In this document: positions 45,371 to 58,632 of the stretch, piece after piece | Numbering within the stretch: the first letter of the stretch is position 1 | Layout: every line of letters begins with the position of its first letter | Assembly (NCBI GenBank): GCA_017979445.1 | Contig: CM030710.1 | Location: 12,324,248 to 12,388,247, forward strand | From: Akebia trifoliata | Lineage: Eukaryota > Streptophyta > Magnoliopsida > Ranunculales > Lardizabalaceae | Direction of reading: 5' to 3' | DNA: 64,000 nucleotides | Program-made: the position numbers and the translations under genes | Notes under the pieces: generated by a model | Database searches by the model: none | What the model saw: the letters and a program-made list of their open reading frames with translations, nothing else | Told to the model about the DNA's origin: nothing

Positions 45371-47926
45371 TCGTGACTCAAATTTTGGCGAGCAAAAATA
45401 GTTTTTTAGCTAGTCTAATAATGGCTCAATTATAACGGGCACTTGATGATTTTCATGAAGATCTGACAACCTAGGCTAGTAGAAGGCCTAGTGGGATTGA
45501 TGGGCTAAAGATGGCAAAATGTATGTGTAGGCCCTTCTTGGTCTTGCAATTGTTGTCTCATCGACTATTTATTGTGCGTGTTGTCTTGGGGATGAGAAGC
45601 CAGCAATGAGATGCACATTGCAGTACTTAATGGGGCCAAACTTTGGTATGAAAGTCGTATGCCCAAAAGCAATATAAGGCAGAGCCACTATTCAGGCCAT
45701 GAGAGAACGTGAGCGGAAATGGGGTTTCTTGGGTTTACATGAACAAAATAATCACCCCCAGGTATTTTCTTGGGATGCCCACTTATCTTTTGGTGGTGAA
45801 TTAGTAAGAAATTGATGACTGGGCAATGCATGTGGTGTATAATCCACACCGAATGGCCCTTCAGTTGGGATATGAGCGAGACATCCCCCATGGATTCTAA
45901 AAGGAGGATGGGCTAATGGAAAATTATTTGAAGAGGCGATACTCCAATTGGACATAAGTTGAAGATCCAAAAGTTTCAATGAACCCAAGGGTTGGGATGA
46001 AGACATTGGGGTATATTGATTACTTCCAACCACATGTGAAGACATGATGCATTTGAATGTTCTAGATTTGGGCCAGCATGAACAGGATAGCAAGAGATTG
46101 AACATGTGCCCAATTACATGATATGGGCTGGAGAGGGAATGTATCTAACCTCGGATTAGACAATGGATTGGGGATGTGATGTAAAGATAGTAGGGAAGAC
46201 ACGAAAGACCACAATATTTCGGGACCTTGAAGATGTCGAGGAGGTCAATTTCGAGGCAAAAAAAGAAAAGGCAAAAAAGAAGAAAGAGAAGGGGAAAAAC
46301 TAGACTATGGTGGAGTCTAAAGATGAAGAAATCGAGGAAAAAATAGAGAAGCTCGACAAAAGGCCGAAAGAGCAAAGCTAAAACGATTGTGGCAAAAGAG
46401 CCCAGTAAGAAGAGAAGACGAAAGAATGAAGACTTGTCAAGGAAGGCACATCTGATAGACAAATCTATAGATGAAGGTAAAAAAAGAGATAGAACGACAA
46501 AGCCCTAAATTAGGTTAGGAAAGTAGAAAACAAAAGGATTAAGCTATTGACATTTTAAACCTATGTCATTCAAAAGACCACATTAGATAAGAAATCCAAG
46601 ACTCTAGATGGTTAGAAAAGGGATAAATGAAAAAAATGGAAAAATAATGTCCCAATGGCTATAGTACAGTAGAGTATCTTAGGTATGCCTTCAACCCAGG
46701 ATTCTGAAGAACTCGTTATCATGGGAACATAAAGTGCAATATGTCCATATAATTGAGATAGGAAAAACGGCTAATTTGAACTCTATCCCTATATCAATGT
46801 CATGGACTCTAAGTTAATTATTAAAAAAATGGATGAACCAAAGAAATAAAAGTAAAACACACAACACACTCTGTAAATTAGCGACCTCTATGGCGAGCTG
46901 TCATAAACAGAAGGTTCTTGATATTACAAAGCTGATGAAATAGTAACTTTACGATTCTTTTTTCCATTTTTTTTGTTAACTTGAAAAAAATAAACATGTT
47001 ACTATTGTTTGTAGTGACAGAAGAAATAGAGGTACCTAAGATGACTGGGATAGAGGCAATAGGAGAGGAATAAGAAGCTTTGCTAAAGTCTTAGAAAGAA
47101 TGAGATAAAGTTAAAGAAAGTTCTAGCTCCTCAAGCAAAAAACAAGAAGTAGAAAAATCTTTAGAAGGATTTAAGAGTCCCCTTGCCTCACTGGAGGAGG
47201 AGGTAGTGGATGAGAAGAGGACAAAAAAAAAGAATTATCAAATGACAAAAGAATAAAGTAGAGAAGGAGAGATGTCAAGTAGTAATAATGAGGGGGAGAG
47301 TGAATAAGAAGATGAAGAAATCAATGAAAGAGTGAAAGATAGAAAAGTATAAAGGGAGCCATCAGACTCGGAGGCTAGAAAGGAGGCGGAGAGGAGAGAA
47401 GAAGAAGGAGGATGAGAGATGGTGGGGAAAAGGGCAGAGGAAAATGTAGATGAAAAAGAGGAAGAAATAGGAGGTAAACATTTACTTGTGTATACGATAT
47501 GTATATGTATAGTATATTTACAAGGTTGCATGCATGCTGAACAATGTTTTTGTGTTTTTGCTTTGTGTTATTCGATAGGATGGAGAAGCAAAGACAGTAA
47601 AAGATAAAGGAAAAATGCCTATGAAAACAATGAAAGGAATTGGTAAGCAAATTAGACTTGGTTTGTAACTGATCTGGGTTTCTTTCGCTAATCAACTCAT
47701 TTTTTTCTTTATTAATAATCAATCTTCTGAGGCAATGGTCTCAAATATAGAAAAAAAGAGAAAGTCCAAAGACTGGAGCAAGAAATAATCTACATTAGTG
47801 ATGACGATGTGGACATTATCCGAACTCAGGAGAGATTTTGATAAATGGTTGTGAACAAGGATAAGAACCATTGATATGCATTTTCCTATTCTAATACCCT
47901 ATGTAAATTTTTGTTTTCTTTTTTTT
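45371..47926. other. Decayed coding-like stretch, unidentified
   Basis: Plus-strand pieces at 45690-46140 and Lys/Glu-rich pieces at 46230-47460 (such as GAAGAAAGAGAAGG runs), with a terminal acidic piece SDDDVDIIRTQERF near 47795, look like the degraded C-terminal part of a transposon protein with introns. No motif allows a name. Ser/Leu-rich minus-strand frames (47238-47722) are antisense shadows of the Lys/Glu runs. Confidence 0.4.
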
Positions 47927-50325
47927 TGTGGCGCCCCGCCAAACGCTAACACAAAGCCACATGCTAGATCTTGAGGCACAAGGTAGCACCTCGAAATTTC
48001 GACATAGTCTCCTCTGTTTATGTTACCATTCCAAGGCATTCAACCTATACCTGATAAACGACATACAATCTTACATATTTACAGACAAAATATAATACTA
48101 ACGGAAGTCTATATACATCTAATAACGTACGAAAATCACAGTGTATAAGAAGAAATTTATATACACGATTATACAGAAATTTCTCACTCTAACAAAATTC
48201 CTAGCGCTCACAACCAAAATCTATATTACTCTTAGACGACTCGACACCAATAGGGGTAATAACCCCAGTACTCACAAGGTAATGGACTCTGGTCGTCTAT
48301 CTGACCCACCAGATGGTCCCTACTCACTGGTTTTATGCCCATCTCGCCAATTGCAGGCTCTGAAGCTAAAAAAATGGAGAAGGAAAGGATGAGTAATAAT
48401 GATTATCCAGTAAGGAAACAAATAATTTCTACTAATAACCCCTCCTAATATAAACGAATAAGCATACTAAATCATTTTAACATATGCAAAGTTTTACAGA
48501 ATAAACTATGATTAACTGGTACATATAACTAGGGATGAGCAACTAAACATTTTAAAATTGAATTTACATCAATCAATAATACTTACTATAGCATTTTCTT
48601 TATATACAAATCTAATTGACCAAATAGAAATATTAAACATACATTTCATTTTATATATCAAAGTAAGGCAATAGATGCATAATACAATATAGTAGAGTAT
48701 TGGAATTAGAGAGTTGAGATTCACGATTAGATCGCTCCCAGTCGGGACATGATGTTACAATTCTTCTCTGGCTTTTAATTCCTGATTTTGTGACCGGTCG
48801 CTGCACTTACCACGCTTGGTTGATTATTTATCCGGCTCTAGCTAGCCATTTGAAGTGACCATAAGCAATGGGTCTATTTTTGTTGTGTCCAAACGTTCGA
48901 CTACTATAGATTATTAGTGATCACTGACTAATCATCTTCGTCAATGCCTATCAGGCGTACATGTGATTCTCAAATATACAAACAATTTGTATACGACCAC
49001 CTTTACATTACAAGTTCACTGGTAAAGATAGAGAGGAATAAACCCGGATTCCAGTTGTGACTTTACTCTCATACACGTCCCATACCACGTATGAGCTTGG
49101 TGGTCCCTACGTACATCACAGGATAGTACACCACTCCGGATGATATGACGCACTATCCCTTCAGGCATTCACAAACTCTTTAACAACTCACAAAATAGTT
49201 ATATATATAAATATATATATATATATATTATTTTTATTTAAAAATAAAAGAGAAATTAACAATACAAGGTTGAAAATGGATATCCAGTTTCCTACCATGC
49301 AAGTGTGGCCACCCGACCTAATATAAATAACAGAACGGAAAAGTAAATAGTGCCTCGAGCTAACAGAAAGTAAATAAACATGCAACCAGTAACATTATCC
49401 CTAGATATTCGTTTACCGACCCACACACAACACAACAATATGAAATGCAGACATCACCCCTCGGGTGTGACTCTGACATTTTACCATTTCATACCATTTT
49501 TCCCTTTTTACGATTTTTACAATTTTCAATCTATCAAATAAAATATCTATTTTCTAATATTCATCAACTCAATATGAGTTCATTGAATATTAAATCATAT
49601 TTTCCAACTATAGAATTCATTTATTATAAATAATATTGAAAAAGTACAAAATTTATATCGAAACGGGGTCCAAGCAGTGCACAGGACCCAATTGATGGAA
49701 ATGACCCGTTGAAATATCCTATCCACGTATAATTTATTATAAAAGACAATTAAACATATCAAATATGCAAGTTCTGGCATGAATTTGAAATAATAAATTA
49801 AATTCTATATTTTTGGAAACTCACCACAAATTTTTAATAAAATCCTAAATGAAATTTTCACAGTCTGATATCAAGATTTTGAGAGTTCCTTACTATCTCT
49901 ATGCGAGATGATCGAAGCACGTGCTCATAAATTGAGGTGAAAAACACAAAAATCGAGATGGACCGTACTTCAAAGAAGTTGATTTTCGAATCTAACCCGG
50001 TGGTTTCGAAGATCTCGACGCCGTCGTCCTTTCTCCCTTCTGCGACGGAGGATAGTTTGATCCCAAAACCGATGAAATTCGAGGTGAAATTTTCAAAATC
50101 CCTATATATAAATACGACTGATTTTTGACGATACGGGATAAAAAAGAAAGTAAAATGGAAAGAGATTGGGTGACTTTTGTAGAAAACACGACTATGGACG
50201 TTTCTCCCTTCTGTGTTGGTTGTCGACGGCAAACCGTTTGTCGTGAATTTGAGGTTGAAGTTTTAAAACTAAATAAATTTTTTTAAAAAAATTTGTTGGC
50301 TGTTTTGGACGGGTTGGAGAAGATG
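47927..50325 (+). mobile_element. Family P LTR copy E, 3'-truncated
   Basis: It starts TGTGGCGCCCCGCCAAACGC after a T run and follows copies D and F closely (CACGATTAGATCGCTCCCAG, ACGTCCCATACCACGTATGA and TGTGACTCTGACATTTTACC blocks). It breaks at GGAGAAGATGAAG near 50325, about 0.7 kb before the expected end, where copia pol sequence begins. No target duplication can be tested. Confidence 0.8.
49201..49229. repeat. (AT)n microsatellite in LTR E
   Basis: AT dinucleotides with one AAA interruption, at the position where copies D and F have shorter runs. Confidence 0.85.
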
Positions 50326-51620
50326 AAGAATTCACTTATTTTCTTGTTACTAGGATCACTTCTATTAGAATTCCTATTACTATAACTTCCACTTATAAAT
50401 TAGAAATTCATCAAATGGATGTAAAAACTACTTTTTTAAATTGAGAACTTGATGAAAAAATATATATGGACCAACTGGAAGGATTTGTAATTAAAAGACA
50501 TGAAAATAAAATTTATAGATTAATTAAATTCTTATATGGTTTAAAGCAAGCTCCAAAATAGTGCCATGAAAATTTTGATAATATAATGATATCAAATGGA
50601 TTTATAATCAATGAAGCTGATAAGTGTGTTTATTATAAAACTATCTTTAACTCATGTGATTATTTGCCTAATGTAGATGACATGCTAATTTTTGGATCTA
50701 ATATAAATGTTGTAAATAAAACTAAGAAAATATTTTCTAGAAATTTTGACATGAAAGACTTAGGTCCTATTGATGTAATTTTTGGAATAAAAATTTTAGA
50801 AATAATAATGGATTTGGTTTATCACAATCTCCCTATATAAAAAATGTTCTGAAAACATTTTAATCAATTTGATTGTATTCCTACAAAAACAACTTTTGAT
50901 CCAAATTGTAAGTTGATGAAAAATGTTGGTAAAAGTATTTCTCAATTAGAATATTCTCAAATTATTAGTTGTTTAATATATATTATGAACTGTACAATGA
51001 CAGATACTGCGTATTCAGTAGATAGATTAAGTAAATACATTAGCAACCTAAGACATGATCACTAGGAAGCGTTGGTGAGAATCATTAGATACTTAAGGTA
51101 TACCATGAATTATAAACTGCATTATAATAGGTATTCTGCCATATTAGAAGGATACAGTGATGCCAATTAGATATCAGACTCGGAAGAGTCGAAATCCACT
51201 AGTGACTATATTTTTACACTTGGAGGTACAGCAATCTCATGGATCTCCACCAAGCAAACATGCATAGCTTGTTCCAGTATGGAATTTGAGTTTATTGTCA
51301 TGGACAAGACTGGTGAAGAAGCTGAGTGACTAAGAAATTTTCTTGTTAACATTCCTATTTGGCCTAAACTAGTATCTACTATATCTATTCACTTTGATAA
51401 CCAATCTGCTATTGCAAGGGACAAAAATAATGTATATAATGGCAAGTCAAGGTATATTAAATGGAGACATAACTCTATAAAACAACTACTTTCTAATGGA
51501 ATTATTTCCATTGACTTTGTAAAGTCTAAATAAAATTTGGCGGATCCTCTAACTAAAGGATTATCTAGAGAGTCGGTTTCATCGACTTCGAGGGGAATGG
51601 GCCTAAAGCCTATTGATTAA
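50326..51620 (+). pseudogene. Ty1-copia pol remnant: RT and RNase H
   Basis: In order: KLEIHQMDVKTTFLN (RT domain with the first catalytic Asp, usually QMDVKTAFLNG), EKIYMDQLEGF, YGLKQAPK then a stop, and NVDDMLIFG (the YVDD box with Y changed to N). Then follow SRNFDMKDLGPIDVIFGIKI and the RNase H segment [44 protein letters not shown] and NLADPLTKGLS. The order and motifs are standard Ty1-copia. Stops and frameshifts are numerous, and gag, protease and integrase are absent. It is fused directly to the broken end of LTR E. Confidence 0.9.
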
Positions 51621-52183
51621 AAATTACTTCAATGGAAATCGAAACCTAATTAATTGGAGATCCCAAAAAATAGGTTCAATGGAAAAACCAGTTGAATATA
51701 ATTTAAAAGAAAACACTAATGGAACATAGTATTCCAAGTCCATTCCTATGAAGTGTTTAGTGTTGTCTGTAAAAAAGAAAGGTTGAATTATAATTCTCAA
51801 TGTTGCCTATACTTGTAAAAGTGGAGTATATCAGGGTACTTTTCATAGGCACACCTAAATAGTGTAGAATTGGGCCGATTCTATGAGAGTTTAGGCTAAG
51901 CTCTCTGAAGCACTCATGATACCAGATTATGTTTAGGGCTAAAATGAACACCATCGATAGAACTTGATAGTTGATTAAGTAACTTTTATGTATAGTCCAT
52001 TGTTTTGGTGTACATTAAAGATTGGTAGTTCAAGGCTTAAAGTCCACTGATCGACTTGTAAATCCGATAGACTTATACTAGGTAAGGTTCATGTCGAAAA
52101 GACACCTATGCTGATACATAGTTGTTCAAAGTGCTCTCTCTTTATATATTTTATTTTGAGTTTTCTGCATTCATATGGGCGAT
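51621..52183 (+). other. Copia 3' non-coding segment and polypurine-like tract
   Basis: Follows the RNase H tail (GMGLKPID). It ends CATATGGGCGAT directly before a TGTTGGAA LTR start, where the copia polypurine tract belongs. Confidence 0.6.
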
Positions 52184-53100
52184 TGTTGGAATTTAGAGGG
52201 TTGAATTTGAAAACCCTTTAATATTCAATTAGTTTTAACTATATGGTAAGTCAATCTATTAACCATAGGTTAATTCAATCCCATGTTTGCTTTTTTTCTT
52301 TATACTTTATACTTTATACTTTTTTACTTTATTACTTTAAATTTAGTTGATAGTTTTATTTTTTCCTTGATTAATTTTAGTCCCACATCGACTAGGAGAA
52401 GAATTGATTTGCAATTCTTAAATAGTTGTGCTTTTAATAGCTTAAAAGTGGATAAAAGTAGTGAGCGGGTTCACGCACGCACATGGGGGCCCAAAAGGAA
52501 AACACAAGGTTCCAATTGGGATTTGAATTTACCGGTTCAAAAATCATAATGCGTGTGTGCACATACGACATGCGCGCAGGGGGATGCAAAATCTTAGATT
52601 TACACCTCACGTGGGTGTGCGCAAAGGCCTATTTTTTGCTTTAAATATCAAGGCCCAATTTTTAAAAATTCTAGATGCTTTATTTTGAATCAATGTGTAT
52701 ATTCTGAAAGAACACAACGTGTCTATTCAAAACCAGCACTTTCGAATAGGTTTGTGACTCTTCTAAACAGTCACTTTCTTTTTATTTATATCCATTGCTT
52801 AGTCGATTTAAAACACACTCGATTTCTCTGCTATTTTATTTTTCGACTACCAGTACATCTTTATTCTTCGTTGTGAGAGCATATAACATCATCAAGTTCA
52901 AAGTTACGTTCCAATGTAGAGTACTCTTTTGGATACGTGGGTTGTTGAATCTTGCAGAACGTACTCCTACAGACTTTGGTACCGTAGTAGGGACGAATTT
53001 CATTTTAAGACAGTGCTTTGTACATGCCAAAACCATTTTTTTAGGAAATATTTTTTTTTATTACATTCAAATTGAAAATTAGAATCTGTTCTAACTTTTT
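52184..53100 (+). mobile_element. Copia 3' LTR (right boundary uncertain)
   Basis: It starts TGTTGGAATTTAGAGGG, a common Ty1-copia LTR opening, 560 bases downstream of pol. Typical LTR features follow (GAACGTACTCCTACAGACTT block). A matching CA end could not be placed; the LTR probably ends before the LINE sequence at about 53265. Confidence 0.55.
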
Positions 53101-53264
53101 CTCTCTCTGCCCATAAGAAATCAATACTTAAGTAATAATAGACTATACATAGCGACACTCATAAGGAAGACAAAAGCAGCGAGGAATGTGTTATATTGTT
53201 AAGTTATCTTTTGTTGTTTTAGAAAATTCGAAAAACGAGGATGAAAAAACTATAAAAGAAGACT

Positions 53265-53639
53265 TAATTGAGGATATATCATAAGAGTGCCTTCAAAAAA
53301 GGGTTAGGAAAGAATAAAGGATACCTACAACAAAAAACTCCAAGAAAAATAAAAAGAATAACAATAACAAAAAGGAGCCTATTTGGAGGTAAGTGTCCAA
53401 GACTAATTCCGGCCCTAATAATAGTGTTTAATGCCATGGGTTTACCAACGTGAAACTTGATGAGAAGAGCAGCCCATTTGCATGATCAATACAATGAAGT
53501 TGGTGGAAATATCCTGGGAAGGTTAGAGAGTGCAGTAGCCATAAAGAAGGTAGCAACCCCATCCTTAGAATGATTCTTACAACTTGGGACATTAGAGGGC
53601 TGAATGATGTCTCAAAATAGTGGGAGGTGAGGGAATTTG
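53265..53639 (+). pseudogene. L1-type LINE, ORF1 tail and ORF2 start
   Basis: From the ATG at 53570 the frame reads MILTTWDIRGLNDVSK, stop, WEVREF. This is the N-terminus of the L1 ORF2 apurinic endonuclease, usually TWNIRGLN with a metal-binding Asn that is Asp here. The upstream lysine-rich piece would be the ORF1 C-terminus. The frame is cut at 53639 by solo LTR F and resumes at 57088 without loss of frame. Confidence 0.8.
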
Positions 53640-56600
53640 TGTGACGCCCCGCTAAACACTAGGACAAATCCCAAGGCCGCCTCCAAGCACTAGGTGGCGC
53701 CTCAAAATTTCGGCATAATCTCCTCTGTTTATGTTAGAGTTTCACGGAACTCAAACCTAATCAACCAAATCCAACAATGTTGTATAGTGTAACAATATCC
53801 ATAATGAATAAGAAACGGAAAACAGAAGATTTTATAAACAACAAAAAGTAAGATCAGAGTTGCACAAAAAGGGATAGAGTTATACATGATTACAAAATTT
53901 TCCTCACTCTAACATAGACCTAGCAATCAGCCCCAAAAACATATACATCTCCTAGGATGGATAGACTCCTAGTAAAAGTAGTCATTATGCTCACCGGGTA
54001 AGGGACACTAGTCGTCGATCTGACCAACTAGATGCTCCTCAGCGGATGGCTCAACACTCGCCTCCCCAAGCACAGGCTCTGCAACTAAAAAAATGGAAGG
54101 AAATGGTGAGTAACAATGGTTACCCAGTAGGTCCACAAACAATTCCTACTAATAACCTCACCTAACGTGATCGAATAATCATACTGCATTATTTCAAAAC
54201 ATGCAAGTTTTACAATTGAAACCACGATTAACTGGTACATATAGCCAGGGATGAGCAACTAAATAGTTTAAAAGTTACACATAGCATCAATCATCCATAC
54301 TCATTGTATAATTTCCATTTTATGCAAATACAGTTGGCAACATTAAAATAATAAACATACTTTTTAGTTTATAATTCGAAATATAACAACAGATACATAA
54401 TACAGTGGTAGAGTAATGGAATTTGAGCGTTGGGATTCACGACTGGATCACTCCCAGTCGAGACATGATGTTACAACATAAATCTGGCATTTAGTTCCTG
54501 ATTTTTTGATCGGTCGCTGCGCTTACCACACTGGTGATCATTTATCCAGCTCAGACTGGCCGTTTGACGTGACCGTAAGAAATGGGTCTCTTTTCGATGT
54601 GTTAGAACGTTCGACTACTACTAGATTGTTAGTAATCACTGACCAATCATCTTCGTCTATGCCTATCAGGCGTGCATGTGATTCCCAAATTACACTCCAT
54701 TCGTATACGATCACCTTTACAATACACGTTCACTGATAAAGATAAGAAAGGAATGGACTCGGATTCCAGTTGTGACTCTACTCTCATACGCATCCCATAC
54801 CACGTATGAGCTTGGTAGTCCCTACTGTACATCCTAAGATAGTACACCCCTCCAGATGATATGATGCACTATCCCTTCAAGCATTCACAGACCCTTTAAC
54901 AGCTCACAAAATAGTTACGTATATATATGATTTTTCATTTAAAATAAAAGAAAAATTAATAAAACAGGGTTGAGAATGGATATCCAGTTCCTACCATGCA
55001 ACTGTGGTCACCTGACCTAAAATAAATAACAGTATTCGGCGCACGTACTAACATAATCGTAAATAAACATACAACCCTTTCATTAATAACCTGGATATTC
55101 TTTCACGAACCTACACACAACATACAATTGTAAAAGGCAGACATCACCCCTCGAGTGTGATTCTGACATTTTATCATTTCATCCCTTTTCCTATTCTTTC
55201 GGTACTTTCACTTTTCATTTTTTCTAATCAAATTATTCATTTTCAATCTTTCAAAGTCATTCTTGGTCTTTCCATCGAAAACCATCAAAGTTTATTCAAA
55301 ATAAGGTTCTGTTGATGCACGGGACCAAGACTATTAAAAACAAGGGAAGTTGGTGAAAATTTGGCTAAGTGTTAGAAACTCAATTTTTCAAAGTTCTCGA
55401 AATTGAAAACGGGTTTTTGGAAATGAAAGCCTCGATCACGAGATTCGACACCATATAATTTTTGAAATCTAAATCAAAGTAATGCGAAAGTTATTACATT
55501 TTGAAAATTTGTTGAGAATGTCGAAATTTACGTTTTGTTCTTGAAACGAAAATTTGGATTTTGATCATTTGAGATTTGGATCTCGAAACCATTTCCATTG
55601 TTCCGAAATGGAGGGTAAAACCTTAATTTCATTAAAGAACTTAAAGTAAATGATTACTTAAATGTTTTTAATGAAATGAAGGGTGGAAAATCAAGTATAG
55701 TCAATGGGGAGGTCAAGGCAAGAGTCAGAACACTATTCTGAAGAGAACTGTGTTTGTCGGTGGCTATCGACGGTAGAATCAGGATTCTGTCGGTAAAACC
55801 GATAGATTGGTCATCGGCAGATGTCGGTGGGACCGACGGTCCTGCCGACAGAACAAAATTTACTCGTGCTGTTTGGTTTCTCAGTGGCAGAAGCTTCATT
55901 CTGTCGGTGGGACCGACAAAATGCCTTCGACAGGTGCTGGTGGCACCGACCCTTCTCGCCGACAGCCTGAACCTCACTCGAACTTTCGAGTTTTTGATCC
56001 CCTTTTCAGATTCTTCTTCCATTTTTCGAATCATTCAACCCACACACGAGTTTGTTGTTAAAACTTGATAAGACACATCAAAATCTCTACTTCTAACATG
56101 AATTTTAAAATCAATACGAGATTTCTACAATTCACAAATATCAAACCCATTTTCAACAAAAACCCTTAAATGCACATTTTCAGAAAGCTAAAGTTACCAA
56201 TAGGAATTGAAAGTCCCCTACTTGGTTTGTGGACGTCGAAAGTGATGAACTCGCATAATAATCAAGGTTAGTGGTGAAAGAGTTGATGTTGAGCTGAGTT
56301 TGATACAAAGAGGGCGAGGGTTGGGTTTGCAACTCCTTCGACGACGGCACTCTCCTTTACTTCTACCCTAGAAGGCGAGTCTCTACTAACAAGGTGAAGC
56401 TCCGACTATGATGATACCCTAACTTACTTGCTGATCTTTGGTAGAGGGTGAGGAAATGGACGTGAATGGGTTAACAAAGAGGGTAAGGTTGTAGCTATCG
56501 TCGTAGCCGACAACTTTGTCTTCTTCGTCGGAGTTCAATGATCCTTCGTTCTTAACGGATCTTGAGGTGAAGAGGAGAGAACCCCAGGTTGAGAAAAAGG

Positions 56601-57087
56601 CTGATATTTGGGTTCTTTAGAGAATAATAAAAATGAAATGAAATAAAAGAAAATCATATTTTCTTTTATAACAAAGCTGAGGGCATACTTGTAATTTTCC
56701 CCTCATTTTTAGTTTCAATTGTAACTTAACTATTCGGACTCGAAAATTGACAAATGAGTATACAATTTCGAATAATTTTTCGTTGCGAACCTAACGGTGT
56801 CATCCAATCTTTTCAATTCTCACTCTAATAAAATTTCACTATTTTGGGTGCCACTTAACGCGAAATTCAAAGATTTATTAACTTTTTCACCCGAACTTGA
56901 ATTCAAACTTACTTATAGGCTAAGGTATATATTTCGATCGTTTTGAAACTAATGGCGAAGTCAATTTTTAACAAAAATGAACATAACGTAATCTGGGCAC
57001 TTTAATCTAAGTTTTCTTTTCAGAATATTCCTTGACTTAACACTATTTGATTTCTTCAAGATACGAGTTAAAACACGGGGTGTTACA
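53640..57087 (+). mobile_element. Family P solo LTR copy F (complete)
   Basis: It starts TGTGACGCCCCGCTAAACAC and ends ACACGGGGTGTTACA. A perfect 5-bp target duplication ATTTG lies at 53635-53639 and 57088-57092. The 3,448 bp contain no primer site, gag or pol. It is the best-defined member of the family and the reference for copies A-E. It lies within the endonuclease codons of a LINE. Confidence 0.92.
55756..55963. promoter_or_regulatory. Cluster of RCCGAC / GTCGGY motifs in LTR F
   Basis: GTCGGT occurs at 55756, 55789, 55823 and 55903, ACCGAC at 55832, 55912 and 55945, and GCCGAC at 55844 and 55958: nine hits in about 210 bases, several paired as GTCGGTGGGACCGAC palindromes. RCCGAC is the core of the plant DRE/CRT element. 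Copy B keeps three (3142, 3176, 3216). Regulatory use is inference. Confidence 0.5.
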
Positions 57088-58632
57088 ATTTGTGCACCTT
57101 AATAAAATTTCCCTTATGGCTATTTTGGAAACTAGAGTTAGAAAAGAGAAAAAAAACAAAATTTTGAAAAGAATTAAGCCTTTGTGAAGCTAGTGCATAT
57201 GGGATGAAGGGATGAAGAAGTGGTTAAAGTAAGGGTTATCCAGATCACTACCTGGCTGATGCATGTTTTTGTGGATCCGAAAAATGAGAGATCTTTTTCC
57301 TTTCCATGGTCTATGCTAAGAATAGTCCAACTGAGGGAAGAACCCTTTGGGATGATCTTCGATAGATATCTTACCAAATGACATCCCCTTGGTTGGTTTG
57401 TGAGGATTTCAATGTTATCCTCTCAAACAAAGAAAAGATTGGAGGACATAAACTACCAAAAGTATAATTGAAGACTTCCAAAACTGTGTGTTTGATGCCT
57501 ACTTGAACGACCTGAACGCAATTGGTAGCAAATTCACCTGGAACAACAAACAGATTGAAAGTAGAATAATGTCTAAACCCTATAGAGTTATGGGGAATGC
57601 AGAGTGGGTTGATGAATTCAATGATGGTGAAATTGCCTTTCGTGTTCCCGAGATTTCTAATTACTGTACGATAGTGATGTCTCTAAAATACCCACCCACC
57701 CCCAAAGGTAAAACATTTAAATTCTTCAATTTTTTGGCTGATAATACTAGTTTTTTTTTATGTGCTGTAGGAAGCATGGAATGTTAGATCATATGGTACT
57801 CCAATGTTTAGACATACCCAAAAGCTCAAAGAGATCAAAGGTAGACTAAAGACCTAGAGTAGACATAAGTTTGTGAATTATCAGCGGACACATCCAAGTT
57901 GAAAAAGAGTTTTGAAGAAACTTAGATTGCATTGCAAAAAGCTGCCATTTGTAAGCACCTAGCTGAGAAGGAGAAAATGGTTGCTAGGGAATACGCAAAC
58001 CTGATTAGATGCGAAGAGGCAACTCAGAGGCAAAAATCCAGAATCTATTGGTTCCAACTGGGGGATTCAAATCCAACCTTCTTTTACTAGTCAGTTAGAG
58101 CAGAAGGGCTAGGAACCATATCCAGTGTCTTCAACTTGATTGTGGTAGAATGTTACAGATGAAAAAGGACATTAAGAAATCAACAATAGACATTTTCACA
58201 AACCTTCTAACGATTACTTATGAAGCTGAAAGAGACTTATCTCATATTGATCTTTCTGAGGTTAAGAACAGGTTGAACAATGAAGATGTGCTAATGTAAG
58301 GGATGAATAATTTTTAGGAGAAAATAAAACAAGCTATTTTCCAAATGGATGAGAACAAAGCCCCCAAACCTAATGGACTCACAGCTGGGTTGTTTAAAAA
58401 AACTTGGCATTTGGTGTGTCAAGACTTCACTGAGGCAGTTAGTAGTTATTTCAGAAGTAAGGAGCTACTCAAAGAAGTCAATGCAACGACCATCATTTTA
58501 ATTCCTAAAGTCAAAATGCCTATCAACCTCGACCAGTATAGGCCCATTTTTTGCTGCAATGTTACTTACAAGTTTGCTACAAAGTTTTAGCAAACAAACT
58601 AAGTAAAGTAACCCATAAGATGGTTAACCTTT
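57088..58632 (+). pseudogene. L1-type LINE ORF2: endonuclease and RT opening
   Basis: The frame resumes with VHLNKISLMAILETRVRKEK (LETR holds the endonuclease catalytic Glu). It continues CEDFNVILSNKEKIGG and SKFTWNNKQ; the SDH motif is replaced by SNY in EISNYCTIV. Reverse transcriptase begins MDENKAPKPNGLTAGLFKKT at 58345 and runs IILIPKVKMPINLDQYRPI, then VLANKLSKV, to the next interruption at 58632. This is the plant L1 clade order. Many stops and altered catalytic residues show it is dead. ORF2 is normally about 1,200-1,400 residues. Confidence 0.88.

Noticed and set aside
47238..47722. Ser/Leu-rich minus-strand open frames
   Set aside because: They are the antisense of Lys/Glu-rich GA-type sequence and have no domain.
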